Of a stretch of 7,263 bases of DNA, positions 1 to 5,373 are shown piece after piece. The notes below the pieces were generated by a model. That model searched no databases. It saw only the letters and a list, made by a program, of their open reading frames with translations, and was not told the origin of the DNA. The stretch is from Phycisphaerae bacterium (GTDB taxonomy: Bacteria; Planctomycetota; Phycisphaerae; UBA1845; UTPLA1). The position numbers and the translations under genes were made by a program. The first letter of the stretch is position 1. Each line of letters opens with the position of its first letter. The DNA is taken from NCBI GenBank assembly GCA_029259995.1, contig JAJDEC010000604.1, forward strand, positions 1 through 7,263, written 5' to 3'.

Positions 1-182
1 TGCGCGCCGATCAACGATGCGACCGCCTCTCGTGCCGACTCGACGGCATGTCGCGCTGACTGCCCCATCGCGTGAACGCTTGCGGCGTTGCCGAAATCGT
101 CGCTGAAGTATCGGCGCATCGATTCTGCTGCGGCCGGCGCCAATCGTGTTGTCGCGTTGTTGTCCAGATAGATGCTCGGCAT
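1..182 (-). CDS. Cysteine desulfurase, NifS/IscS family (N-terminal part, cut by window edge)
   Basis: Read on the minus strand from the ATG at 182-180, the first 60 codons begin MPSIYLDNNATTRLAP and continue through FGNAASVHAMGQSARHAVESAREAV. This is the classic start of class V aminotransferase-fold cysteine desulfurases: the YLDNNATT strand, then the (F/Y)GNxSSxHxxG motif, then an AR-rich helix. The family uses PLP to take sulfur from L-cysteine as an enzyme persulfide for Fe-S clusters and tRNA thiolation, in the cytoplasm. The PLP lysine and the catalytic cysteine lie outside the window, so activity cannot be judged. The usual GNPSS is GNAAS here, a mild variation. No Shine-Dalgarno precedes the ATG; a TATAAT lies only 8 nt upstream, suggesting a leaderless message. 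The gene is divergent from the Sua5 fusion gene. The family assignment is firm; IscS, NifS or SufS subtype cannot be decided. Confidence 0.9.
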   Translation of the reverse strand, partial: MPSIYLDNNATTRLAPAAAESMRRYFSDDFGNAASVHAMGQSARHAVESAREAVASLIGA

Positions 183-190
183 GGGTTTTG

Positions 191-196
191 ATTATA
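191..196 (-). promoter_or_regulatory. -10 box (TATAAT) for the cysteine desulfurase gene
   Basis: On the minus strand a perfect TATAAT ends 8 nt before the ATG at 182-180. A start 6-8 nt after the box would fall at, or within a base or two of, the start codon, giving a leaderless or nearly leaderless mRNA. This fits the absence of a Shine-Dalgarno. I see no good -35 box at 16-18 nt spacing, so the promoter call rests on the -10 box and its position. Confidence 0.5.
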
Positions 197-243
197 CCCG
201 TGCCGGTCGAACCAATGCCCGTCGGCATTCGATTTCGCAATTC

Positions 244-272
244 TTGACAGTCGTTGGCGCGACTTTGATAAT
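244..272 (+). promoter_or_regulatory. Near-consensus sigma70-type promoter for the Sua5 fusion-rpiB unit
   Basis: TTGACA at 244-249 and GATAAT at 267-272 are separated by exactly 17 bp: a perfect -35 box and a 5/6 -10 box. Transcription would start near 279, about 16 nt before the ATG at 295. The only Shine-Dalgarno-like bases (GGAG, 279-282) would therefore lie at the very 5' end of the mRNA. The promoter also argues against any start of the downstream gene upstream of 272. It is about 50 bp from the divergent cysteine desulfurase -10 box. Confidence 0.75.
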
Positions 273-294
273 CCTCGCGGAGTCAAGCGTTTAC

Positions 295-1419
295 ATGCCA
301 GCAGAACACATCAAACTTGCCGTCGCCGAGACCGATTCCCCGGCGCTGCTCCGCGTTGCCAAGGCGCTGTCGGATGGGGCGATTGTCGCATTCCCGACGG
401 AGACCGTTTACGGCGTCGCTGCAAGTGCCTCGAATGCGGACGGCGTTCGGCGATTGCGTCAGATCAAGAAGCGAGACGCCGATAAGCCGTTTACTGTTCA
501 CGTGGGCCATCGCGAGCGTGTCAATGCATTTGTGCCGACAATGAGTCCTGTGGGCGAGCGGCTTGTTCGAAAGGGATGGCCCGGTCCATTGACATTGATT
601 TTTCCAGTGGATGATCCCAAGTCCGCACCGGTCTATCAGGAACTCTGTGACGAAGGCGCCGCGTCAATATTCGGGCCCAGCGGCGTCGGTGTTCGCTATC
701 CGGCGGATGATATTGCGACGGCCTTGATCAACCTGGCCGGCGTTCCGATCGTGGCGTCCAGCGCTAACGCCGGCGGAGACTCGGCACCGATCGATGTCGC
801 TGATATGAAGCCCGAATTCCTCGATGCCGTTGATTTTGTGTTGAATTCCGGTGAAACGCGTTATCGCCGGGGTTCGACGATTGTCCGCCTGAACGGCGAC
901 GGATACCAGGTTGTCAGGGAGGGCGTTCTGGACGATCGGACCGTCCAGCGGCTGGCGCGCCTGGGAATTCTCTTCGTTTGCACGGGAAACACCTGCAGAT
1001 CCCCGATTGCGGAAGGGATTTGTAAGAAGCTGCTCGCCGAAAGGGCGGGATGCCGCCCGGACGAGTTGGCGGCGCGGGGGATCATCGTGCAGTCCGCCGG
1101 CACGTCGGCCTGGGCAGGCGGCCCGGCCGCCCCCCAATCCGTCGAAGTCTGTTCCGCACGCGATATCGACATTTCGCAGCATCGTTCCCAGGGATTGACC
1201 AGCGACTTGATCCAGGGTTCGGACTATATTTTCGCCTTAACGCGAAGTCACATGGATATGATTCGAGGGACTTCGCAGGGATCGACTGCAATCGTCGAAT
1301 TGCTGGACGAGCAGGGCGATATCGCTGACCCGGTCGGTGGACCGGTCGAGCAGTACGAACAAGTGACCAGACAAATTGAGAAGGCCCTGGCCCGTCGGCT
1401 GGAAGAGGTAGCAATATGA
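295..1419 (+). CDS. Fusion: threonylcarbamoyl-AMP synthase (Sua5/YrdC) + low-MW protein (arginine-type) phosphatase
   Basis: 374 residues in two joined enzymes. Residues about 15-215 are a YrdC/Sua5 domain: PTETVYG at 34-40, KKRDADKP at 58-65 and VASSAN at 153-158. This family makes threonylcarbamoyl-AMP from Thr, bicarbonate and ATP for tRNA t6A37. The extra C-terminal Sua5 domain is absent. Residues 222-374 are a low-molecular-weight phosphatase: P-loop C229-TGNTC-R235-S236 and general-acid motif D345-P346. P-loop residue Thr233 matches the position where YwlE-type arginine phosphatases have Thr and tyrosine phosphatases usually Ile, so phosphoarginine protein is the likelier substrate (inference). 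There is no linker beyond a few residues, and both active sites look intact. The start at 295 is chosen because the promoter at 244-272 excludes upstream starts and the conserved domain begins just downstream. The stop overlaps the rpiB start (ATGA), so the two are translationally coupled. Confidence 0.93.
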   Translation: MPAEHIKLAVAETDSPALLRVAKALSDGAIVAFPTETVYGVAASASNADGVRRLRQIKKRDADKPFTVHVGHRERVNAFVPTMSPVGERLVRKGWPGPLTLIFPVDDPKSAPVYQELCDEGAASIFGPSGVGVRYPADDIATALINLAGVPIVASSANAGGDSAPIDVADMKPEFLDAVDFVLNSGETRYRRGSTIVRLNGDGYQVVREGVLDDRTVQRLARLGILFVCTGNTCRSPIAEGICKKLLAERAGCRPDELAARGIIVQSAGTSAWAGGPAAPQSVEVCSARDIDISQHRSQGLTSDLIQGSDYIFALTRSHMDMIRGTSQGSTAIVELLDEQGDIADPVGGPVEQYEQVTRQIEKALARRLEEVAI

Positions 1420-1877
1420 AGAAGCGGCGCATCGCGTTGGGTTGCGATCATCGAGGATACGATGCGAAAAAGCGCGTCATCGCGATGCTCGAACAGGCCG
1501 GATGTACGGTCAGCGATTTTGGTGCGGATTCCGTGAAGTCTTGCGATTACCCCGATGCAGCGCTGGCGGCCGGCGAGGCAATTCAGCGCGGCGATTGCGA
1601 ATTGGGGCTTCTCTTCTGCGGAACCGGTATCGGCATGAGTATTGCCGCGAACAAAGTCAAGGGAATCCGGGCGGCAGTCTGTCACGATGAGTTGACGGCC
1701 GAAATGTCGCGCCGACATAACAACGCCAATGTTCTTTGTCTGCCGGCGGACCTCGTGGGCGAAGCCCTCATGGAGCGAATCGTCGAAGTCTGGCTGAACA
1801 CGGATTTTGAAGGCGGCCGCCACGAGCGCCGCCTGGACAAGATCATCGATTTCGAAAAACGGCAGTGCGCCGAATAG
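1416..1877 (+). CDS. rpiB: Ribose-5-phosphate isomerase B
   Basis: 153 residues, normal length for RpiB/LacAB isomerases. Visible family marks: N-terminal GCDHRG (9-14), DYPD (44-47), the phosphate/active-site loop with C68-GTGIGMSIAANK, H101-NNANVLCL and the C-terminal EGGRHERR (132-139). Cys68 and His101 match the catalytic base and ring-opening residues of the family. The enzyme interconverts ribulose 5-phosphate and ribose 5-phosphate in the non-oxidative pentose phosphate pathway (cytoplasm). The start ATG at 1416 overlaps the preceding stop as ATGA and has a good Shine-Dalgarno, AGAGG at 1404-1408, 7 nt upstream, inside the end of the fusion gene. In Bacillus the rpiB homologue ywlF also follows ywlE, so the neighbourhood supports the call. 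Confidence 0.96.
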   Translation: MKKRRIALGCDHRGYDAKKRVIAMLEQAGCTVSDFGADSVKSCDYPDAALAAGEAIQRGDCELGLLFCGTGIGMSIAANKVKGIRAAVCHDELTAEMSRRHNNANVLCLPADLVGEALMERIVEVWLNTDFEGGRHERRLDKIIDFEKRQCAE

Positions 1878-2037
1878 GTGGGCGGCTGCACGGGATGGCC
1901 GCACGCGCCGTTCGTTGAGTCTGAACACAGTCTCACTTGATGAGGCGAGCCGATCTGGGGTTCGTTTGAGGATCTGGCCGGGTTGATGGCGGCCGACGGC
2001 GATACCGTAAAATATTCCCGACATGACCCATGGACGA

Positions 2038-2066
2038 GTGTCAATCGCCCGGCTTTCTCCTATAAT
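2038..2066 (+). promoter_or_regulatory. Promoter of the small winged-helix regulator gene
   Basis: A perfect TATAAT at 2061-2066 has a 4/6 -35 match (GTGTCA, 2038-2043) at 17-bp spacing. The -10 box ends 9 nt before the ATG at 2076, so transcription would start around 2072-2074 and the message would have almost no leader. No Shine-Dalgarno is present, in agreement. Confidence 0.55.
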
Positions 2067-2077
2067 GACGTCACTAT
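2062..2077 (+). promoter_or_regulatory. Candidate operator: 16-bp inverted repeat over the -10 box and start codon
   Basis: The sequence ATAATGACGTCACTAT is an inverted repeat in which 7 of 8 pairs match around a perfect TGACGTCA core (2066-2073). It begins inside the TATAAT box and ends in the ATG of the winged-helix gene. A dimeric regulator bound here would block RNA polymerase. Autoregulation by the encoded protein is a natural guess, but nothing in the sequence proves which protein binds. Confidence 0.4.
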
Positions 2078-2363
2078 GGCACACATTGTCGAATTCAACG
2101 AAGTACACATTCGTCGTCTCTACAAAATAGCGACGGCGTTGACGAGTAAGCGTGGAATGTCCGTTCCGCAGGTCGCGAAGAAATTTCGCATCTCGGTGCG
2201 AACAGCTTTTCGCGAAATGAATGTCTTGCGCGAGCTTGATGTGAAGTTTGTCACGGAGGACGGCGTCCATCGCGTCAATGCCTCCGCGACAACGATCAAG
2301 CGAGTCATCTCGGAGCAATGCCGCGATCAACTCGCCGATCTGCTCCGACGTTCGCTCAAGTAG
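2076..2363 (+). CDS. Small HTH_11/DeoR-like winged-helix DNA-binding protein
   Basis: 95 residues, almost all one DNA-binding domain. Helix 1 is about 11-24 (HIRRLYKIATALTS). The helix-turn-helix is about 29-51 (SVPQVAKKF, turn RISVRT, AFREMNVLREL). A wing follows at about 56-68 (VKFVTEDGVHRVN). This pattern matches the N-terminal domain of DeoR/WYL-type regulators (HTH_11), but no effector or WYL domain follows; the rest is a short helix. A stand-alone domain of this size could be a dimeric repressor or nucleoid-like binder. I chose the ATG at 2076, not the open frame upstream (TTG 1983, ATG 1986), because a TATAAT sits 9 nt upstream and the domain begins at once. The predicted mRNA is leaderless and an inverted repeat covers the start, hinting at autoregulation. 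Targets are unknown. Confidence 0.75.
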   Translation: MAHIVEFNEVHIRRLYKIATALTSKRGMSVPQVAKKFRISVRTAFREMNVLRELDVKFVTEDGVHRVNASATTIKRVISEQCRDQLADLLRRSLK

Positions 2364-2455
2364 CTTCCCTGCGTTGTTCCCGGCCTGTCGTTCAATGCGA
2401 TCGGCTTCCCGATTCGTGAACGACGTGGTGGATGATGTCGGCGGCGATTGTGCGC

Positions 2456-2965
2456 ATGCATCGAATCGACGGACACATTAGATGTCAGGTCGTACTGTGC
2501 GCGTTCCTCGCGATGATCGGTTTCCAATTCAGTTGCGGTCAAGTCTCGAGGGATCGCGTGTCGAGCCGTTCGATCAATCCGATCGCGATTCGCCTGTCGC
2601 CAGGCGTGGACTTGCGCGCAGAGATTTCCGCAATCGCGGCACGCAACGATGTATCGGCGGGCTGCGTTCTGACGGCAGTCGGCAGCCTGTCCCGGGCCCG
2701 CATCCGGTTCGCCGGAAGACCCGATTACGCGGAAATCGTCCGCGATCTTGAGATTGTCTCTCTCGTCGGCACGATCAGCCCCGACGGTCCCCATCTTCAT
2801 TTGACGATTTCCGACGACAAGGGCATGACCATGGGCGGCCACATGGGCGATGGATGCATCGTTCGAACGACGGCCGAAGTCGTGATTGGCGAATTGCCGG
2901 GCGTCACGTTTCGGCGTGTGCCGGATGAACAAACCGGCTATCGCGAACTCTCGATCGAAGAGTGA
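2456..2965 (+). CDS. PPC (DUF296)-domain protein, possibly exported
   Basis: The PPC/DUF296 domain spans about residues 43-160: IRLSPGVDLRAEI (45-57), the glycine turn AVGSL (74-78), LEIVSLVGTIS (98-108), HLH (113-115), GGH (127-129) and the strand RTTAEVVIGEL. The three histidines of HLH and GGH are family-conserved and may form a metal or ligand site. In plants the domain is found in AT-hook proteins; bacterial members form small trimers of unknown role. The start is uncertain. ATG 2456 (or 2432/2435) adds a basic n-region and hydrophobic stretch VVLCAFLAMIGF (12-23) resembling a signal peptide; a Cys at 27 is a poor lipobox. GTG 2558 has a better Shine-Dalgarno (GAGGG, 2548-2552, 5-nt spacing) and would give a plain cytoplasmic domain of 135 residues. 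I see no clear promoter. The domain call is firm; function and location are open. Confidence 0.8.
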   Translation: MHRIDGHIRCQVVLCAFLAMIGFQFSCGQVSRDRVSSRSINPIAIRLSPGVDLRAEISAIAARNDVSAGCVLTAVGSLSRARIRFAGRPDYAEIVRDLEIVSLVGTISPDGPHLHLTISDDKGMTMGGHMGDGCIVRTTAEVVIGELPGVTFRRVPDEQTGYRELSIEE

Positions 2966-3112
2966 GCGACAGTTTTCGATCGGATTGATTGTCCGAATAT
3001 TGCGACGAATGCCCCCAATACCAGCAGGTATTCCGATGCGGGTGCGCCGGCTCGCTCGCGCTCGCGACCTGTCGGTTTGTGATCGTCAAGACAATCAACA
3101 CTGGAGGCGCCG
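2966..3112. other. Intergenic spacer between the PPC gene and the hydrolase gene
   Basis: 147 bp without a supported gene. It holds the perfect hairpin at 3017-3032, a short run of degenerate CTCGCG units around 3050-3067, and the strong Shine-Dalgarno GGAGG at 3103-3107 that fixes the hydrolase start. No consensus promoter is obvious. Confidence 0.6.
3017..3032. repeat. Perfect short hairpin AATACC-AGCA-GGTATT
   Basis: A 6-bp perfect stem with a 4-nt loop lies 51 nt after the PPC gene stop. No T-run follows, so it is not a standard intrinsic terminator. It may still mark the 3' end of the upstream message or be a binding site. It could also be chance. Confidence 0.35.
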
Positions 3113-4075
3113 ATGGATTCGAAACGAGCTCGCCTGTTTGTCATGTTCGGCTGGGCGATGTCGATGCTGTGGATCGGTGCGACGGGCAGTGCCGTCGTCC
3201 TTGCGCAGGACGATGTGGCCGACGTTCCCGCGAGTGAATTGCACGCCGAGGACAACAAGCACAAGAAGTATTTTCTCATCGGAGATACGGATGCCGCTCG
3301 TGCGCCCAAATCCGGTTTCGGCCTGCTTGTCGTCCTGCCTGGCGGCAACGGCAGCGGCGATTTCCTTCCATTTGTGAAGCGCATATTCAAGAATGGGCTG
3401 CCCGACGAATACCTCGTCGCGCAGCTGGTCGCCGTGAAATGGAAGGCCGATCAGAATATCGTCTGGCCGACCGAGGCATCTCGCGTCGAGGACCAGGAGT
3501 TCACGACGGAGGCGTTCATCGAAAGCGTCATCAAGGACGTCAAGGATCGGCACAAAGTCAACAGGAAGCGCGTCTATACGCTCAGCTGGTCGTCGAGCGG
3601 TCCCGCAGCGTACGCGGCGGCGTTGCAGGAGAAGACCGCCGTGCGCGGATCATTCATCGCCATGTCCGTATTCAAGCCAAAGCAACTGCCGAATCTGGAG
3701 AGGGCAAAAGGGCGATTGTTCTACATCCACCATTCGCCCGACGATCGCGTCTGCCCATTTCGAATGGCGGAAGCGGCGCGTGATCACTTAGTCGCGGCGA
3801 AGGCGAAAGTGCGATTCAATCGATACGACGGGGGACACGGCTGGCGCGGCGACGTCTACGGAAATATCCGCGAGGGCATCGACTGGCTCGAATCGATGTC
3901 GAAGAAAAAGAAGCGTCCCAACAAGAAAAAGCCCGCCGACAGTGCGAATGCCGGCCCGGATGCCCGAAAATCTGATTCCGCGACGAGTGAACGACGTCTG
4001 CCGGTCCCCGACGCGTCGCGCGAGGCCCGTTCTCGAGAAAATCGGCAATTCGAGACGGCCGCTCATACCGGCTGA
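3113..4075 (+). CDS. Exported alpha/beta hydrolase (putative esterase/peptidase type) with Lys-rich tail
   Basis: 320 residues. Residues 1-31 form a signal peptide: basic MDSKRAR, a hydrophobic core to about 30, and a likely cut at VLA-QDD (31/32). The hydrolase core spans about 50-260. LLVVLPGGNGS (71-81) is the oxyanion-hole strand, LSWSSSG (157-163) the nucleophile elbow with Ser160, HHSPDDRV the acid loop with Asp211, and GGHGW the His242 loop. The triad looks complete. The order and spacing resemble the dienelactone-hydrolase/PHB-depolymerase-like esterases, but the substrate cannot be read. The elbow has Ser in place of the usual first Gly of GxSxG. Residues 263-320 are a low-complexity tail rich in Lys, Arg, Ser and Asp, probably disordered. 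The start is fixed by GGAGG at 3103-3107, 5 nt upstream of the ATG. It acts outside the cytoplasmic membrane. Confidence 0.85.
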   Translation: MDSKRARLFVMFGWAMSMLWIGATGSAVVLAQDDVADVPASELHAEDNKHKKYFLIGDTDAARAPKSGFGLLVVLPGGNGSGDFLPFVKRIFKNGLPDEYLVAQLVAVKWKADQNIVWPTEASRVEDQEFTTEAFIESVIKDVKDRHKVNRKRVYTLSWSSSGPAAYAAALQEKTAVRGSFIAMSVFKPKQLPNLERAKGRLFYIHHSPDDRVCPFRMAEAARDHLVAAKAKVRFNRYDGGHGWRGDVYGNIREGIDWLESMSKKKKRPNKKKPADSANAGPDARKSDSATSERRLPVPDASREARSRENRQFETAAHTG

Positions 4076-4112
4076 TGCGTCATCCAGCCATGAACCGATC
4101 GTGGAGTTTTGA

Positions 4113-5264
4113 TTGACCTCGGCTCGGGCGCATGGTATCTCTCGCGCTGTGGCGAAGTGGACGGAACATGATGAGCGCATGATGCGACGCGCCCTGGAAT
4201 TGGCCGAAAAGGGCCGGGGGCTCGTCGAACCGAATCCAATGGTCGGCTGCGTCCTCGCAAAGGGGCGTCGTGTGATTGCGGAAGGATTCCATCGGAAGTT
4301 TGGCGGACCGCACGCGGAAGCACGTGCGCTGAAGGCCGCCGGTCGCGCCGCGGCGGGCGCGACGGCGTATGTCACGCTGGAGCCGTGTGCCCATCATGGA
4401 AAAACGCCGCCATGTGTAGACGCCCTGATCGACGCCCGGATTCAACGATGTGTGATTGGTGTGCGTGATCCGAACGAACTCGTCGCGGGTCGCGGACTTC
4501 GTGCATTGCGGAATGCCGGCATAGAGGTCCGCACGGGATTACTTGCTGCGGAAGCGCGGCAGCTCATCGATCCGTTTGTGACGTTTCATCAGAAAAAGCG
4601 CCCCTACGTCACACTCAAATGGGCCCAGTCGCTGGACGGGAAAATCGCGACGCGAACCGGTGACTCCAAGTGGATCACGTCCAGGGAAAGTCGAAAGCGC
4701 GCACATGCGATGCGAGCCCGCGTGGATGCGATCATTGTCGGAATCGGAACCGTCCTGGCCGATGATCCGGAGTTGACGGCGCGATTCGTGAAGCCGAAAC
4801 GCATTGCGACGAGGATTGTCCTGGATTCGGAGTTGCGGATTCCCTTGAATTCGAAGTTGGTCCAATCCGCCCTTCAGGCGCCGACGATGATTGTCGGATG
4901 CGCCAAGCGCGTTCAGTGGAGGCGGCCGGAGGTCGCTCTTGAGCGGGCCGGGGCCGAAGTCCTGCTCCTGCCTGAAGTTGCCGGCGGCATTGATCTCAGG
5001 ATGCTTCTAAAAATGCTGCACGAGCGCGGCATGACGAATGTCATGGTCGAGGGCGGGGCTCGCGTACTGGGGGCCTTTCTCGATCAAACGCTGGCGGATG
5101 CCGCAGAGATCTACGTAGCCCCTCGCCTGATCGGCGGACGTGACGCCCTCGGGCCGCTTGCGGGGGAGGGGCCTCAATCCATGGACGATCTTATCGGTGT
5201 GACCCATGTCGAACGCGCCGACTGCGGCCCGGATATTTGCTATAATCTGAGGTTCGGCACTTAA
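4113..5264 (+). CDS. ribD: Riboflavin biosynthesis bifunctional deaminase/reductase
   Basis: 383 residues, the usual length of two-domain RibD. The N-terminal deaminase (about 18-145) has PNPMVGCV (40-47) and the zinc site H67-A-E69 with P91-C92 and C101 (PCxxxGxxxPPC form), with Glu69 as proton shuttle. It deaminates 2,5-diamino-6-ribosylamino-4(3H)-pyrimidinone 5'-phosphate. The C-terminal reductase (about 160-383) starts RPYVTLKWAQSLDGKIAT (163-180), followed by SKWITS and, at 313-315, the EGG motif; it reduces the ribosyl group with NADPH. Both active sites appear intact. The start is a TTG at 4113 with GGAG (4103-4106) 6 nt upstream; the next options (GTG 4149, ATG 4179) lack a good site. 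No other rib genes are in the window. The hydrolase gene ends 37 nt before, so it may be co-transcribed. A -10 box for the next gene is embedded near the end. Confidence 0.95.
   Translation: MTSARAHGISRAVAKWTEHDERMMRRALELAEKGRGLVEPNPMVGCVLAKGRRVIAEGFHRKFGGPHAEARALKAAGRAAAGATAYVTLEPCAHHGKTPPCVDALIDARIQRCVIGVRDPNELVAGRGLRALRNAGIEVRTGLLAAEARQLIDPFVTFHQKKRPYVTLKWAQSLDGKIATRTGDSKWITSRESRKRAHAMRARVDAIIVGIGTVLADDPELTARFVKPKRIATRIVLDSELRIPLNSKLVQSALQAPTMIVGCAKRVQWRRPEVALERAGAEVLLLPEVAGGIDLRMLLKMLHERGMTNVMVEGGARVLGAFLDQTLADAAEIYVAPRLIGGRDALGPLAGEGPQSMDDLIGVTHVERADCGPDICYNLRFGT
5241..5246 (+). promoter_or_regulatory. TATAAT box inside the 3' end of ribD, possible promoter of the thioredoxin-like gene
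   Basis: A perfect TATAAT lies 16 nt before the ribD stop codon. The -35 position at 17-bp spacing reads CCGACT (3/6), which is weak. Transcription would begin near 5253 and give a leader of about 120 nt before the ATG at 5374. The bases also encode Cys-Tyr-Asn in RibD, so coding constraint could explain them. Confidence 0.35.
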
Positions 5265-5373
5265 ACTGTCATGGGGTATCTGTGCGCCCCGTATTCAGGC
5301 ATGCGCAATGAATCGACCGTGTGTCGTGTTTGTGCTGCTTGCCTTTGGTACCAGCTTAATCAGGAGCTTGGCG
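5265..5373. other. Spacer/5' leader between ribD and the thioredoxin-like gene
   Basis: 109 bp with no supported gene. It contains a short inverted pair GGGG (5273-5276) and CCCC (5286-5289) able to form a small stem, and the Shine-Dalgarno AGGAG (5362-5366) for the ATG at 5374. An upstream in-frame ATG at 5308 has no ribosome site. Confidence 0.5.

Noticed and set aside
172..294. N-terminal extension of the Sua5 fusion from the ATG at 172
   Set aside because: The -35/-10 promoter at 244-272 lies inside it, it overlaps the divergent gene, and the conserved domain begins only after 295.
664..1182. 172-codon minus-strand open frame
   Set aside because: Antisense to the YrdC/phosphatase fusion, with low-complexity Arg/Gly-rich translation and no motif.
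1882..1902. GCGGC...GCCGC inverted pair just after rpiB as a terminator
   Set aside because: Only a 5-bp stem with an 11-nt loop and no T-run; expected by chance in GC-rich sequence.
1983..2075. Upstream extension of the winged-helix gene (TTG 1983 / ATG 1986)
   Set aside because: A perfect TATAAT lies within it, the extension has no family-like sequence, and the domain starts directly after ATG 2076.
1248..2330. 360-codon open frame on the minus strand
   Set aside because: It lies antisense to the end of the fusion gene, all of rpiB and the winged-helix gene, all of which show clear family motifs. Its translation shows no recognisable domain. High GC makes long antisense frames common.
2400..2413. 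ATCGG-CTTC-CCGAT small hairpin before the PPC gene
   Set aside because: A 5-bp stem is too short to support a function, and no promoter or T-run is associated.
2886..3377. 163-codon plus-strand open frame across the PPC-hydrolase spacer
   Set aside because: It overlaps both flanking genes in other frames and its translation is Arg/Ser-rich with no recognisable domain.
5308..5373. 22-codon extension of the thioredoxin-like gene
   Set aside because: No Shine-Dalgarno before 5308, while ATG 5374 has AGGAG at 7-nt spacing and directly yields a clean signal peptide. The extension is hydrophobic, so it is not fully excluded.
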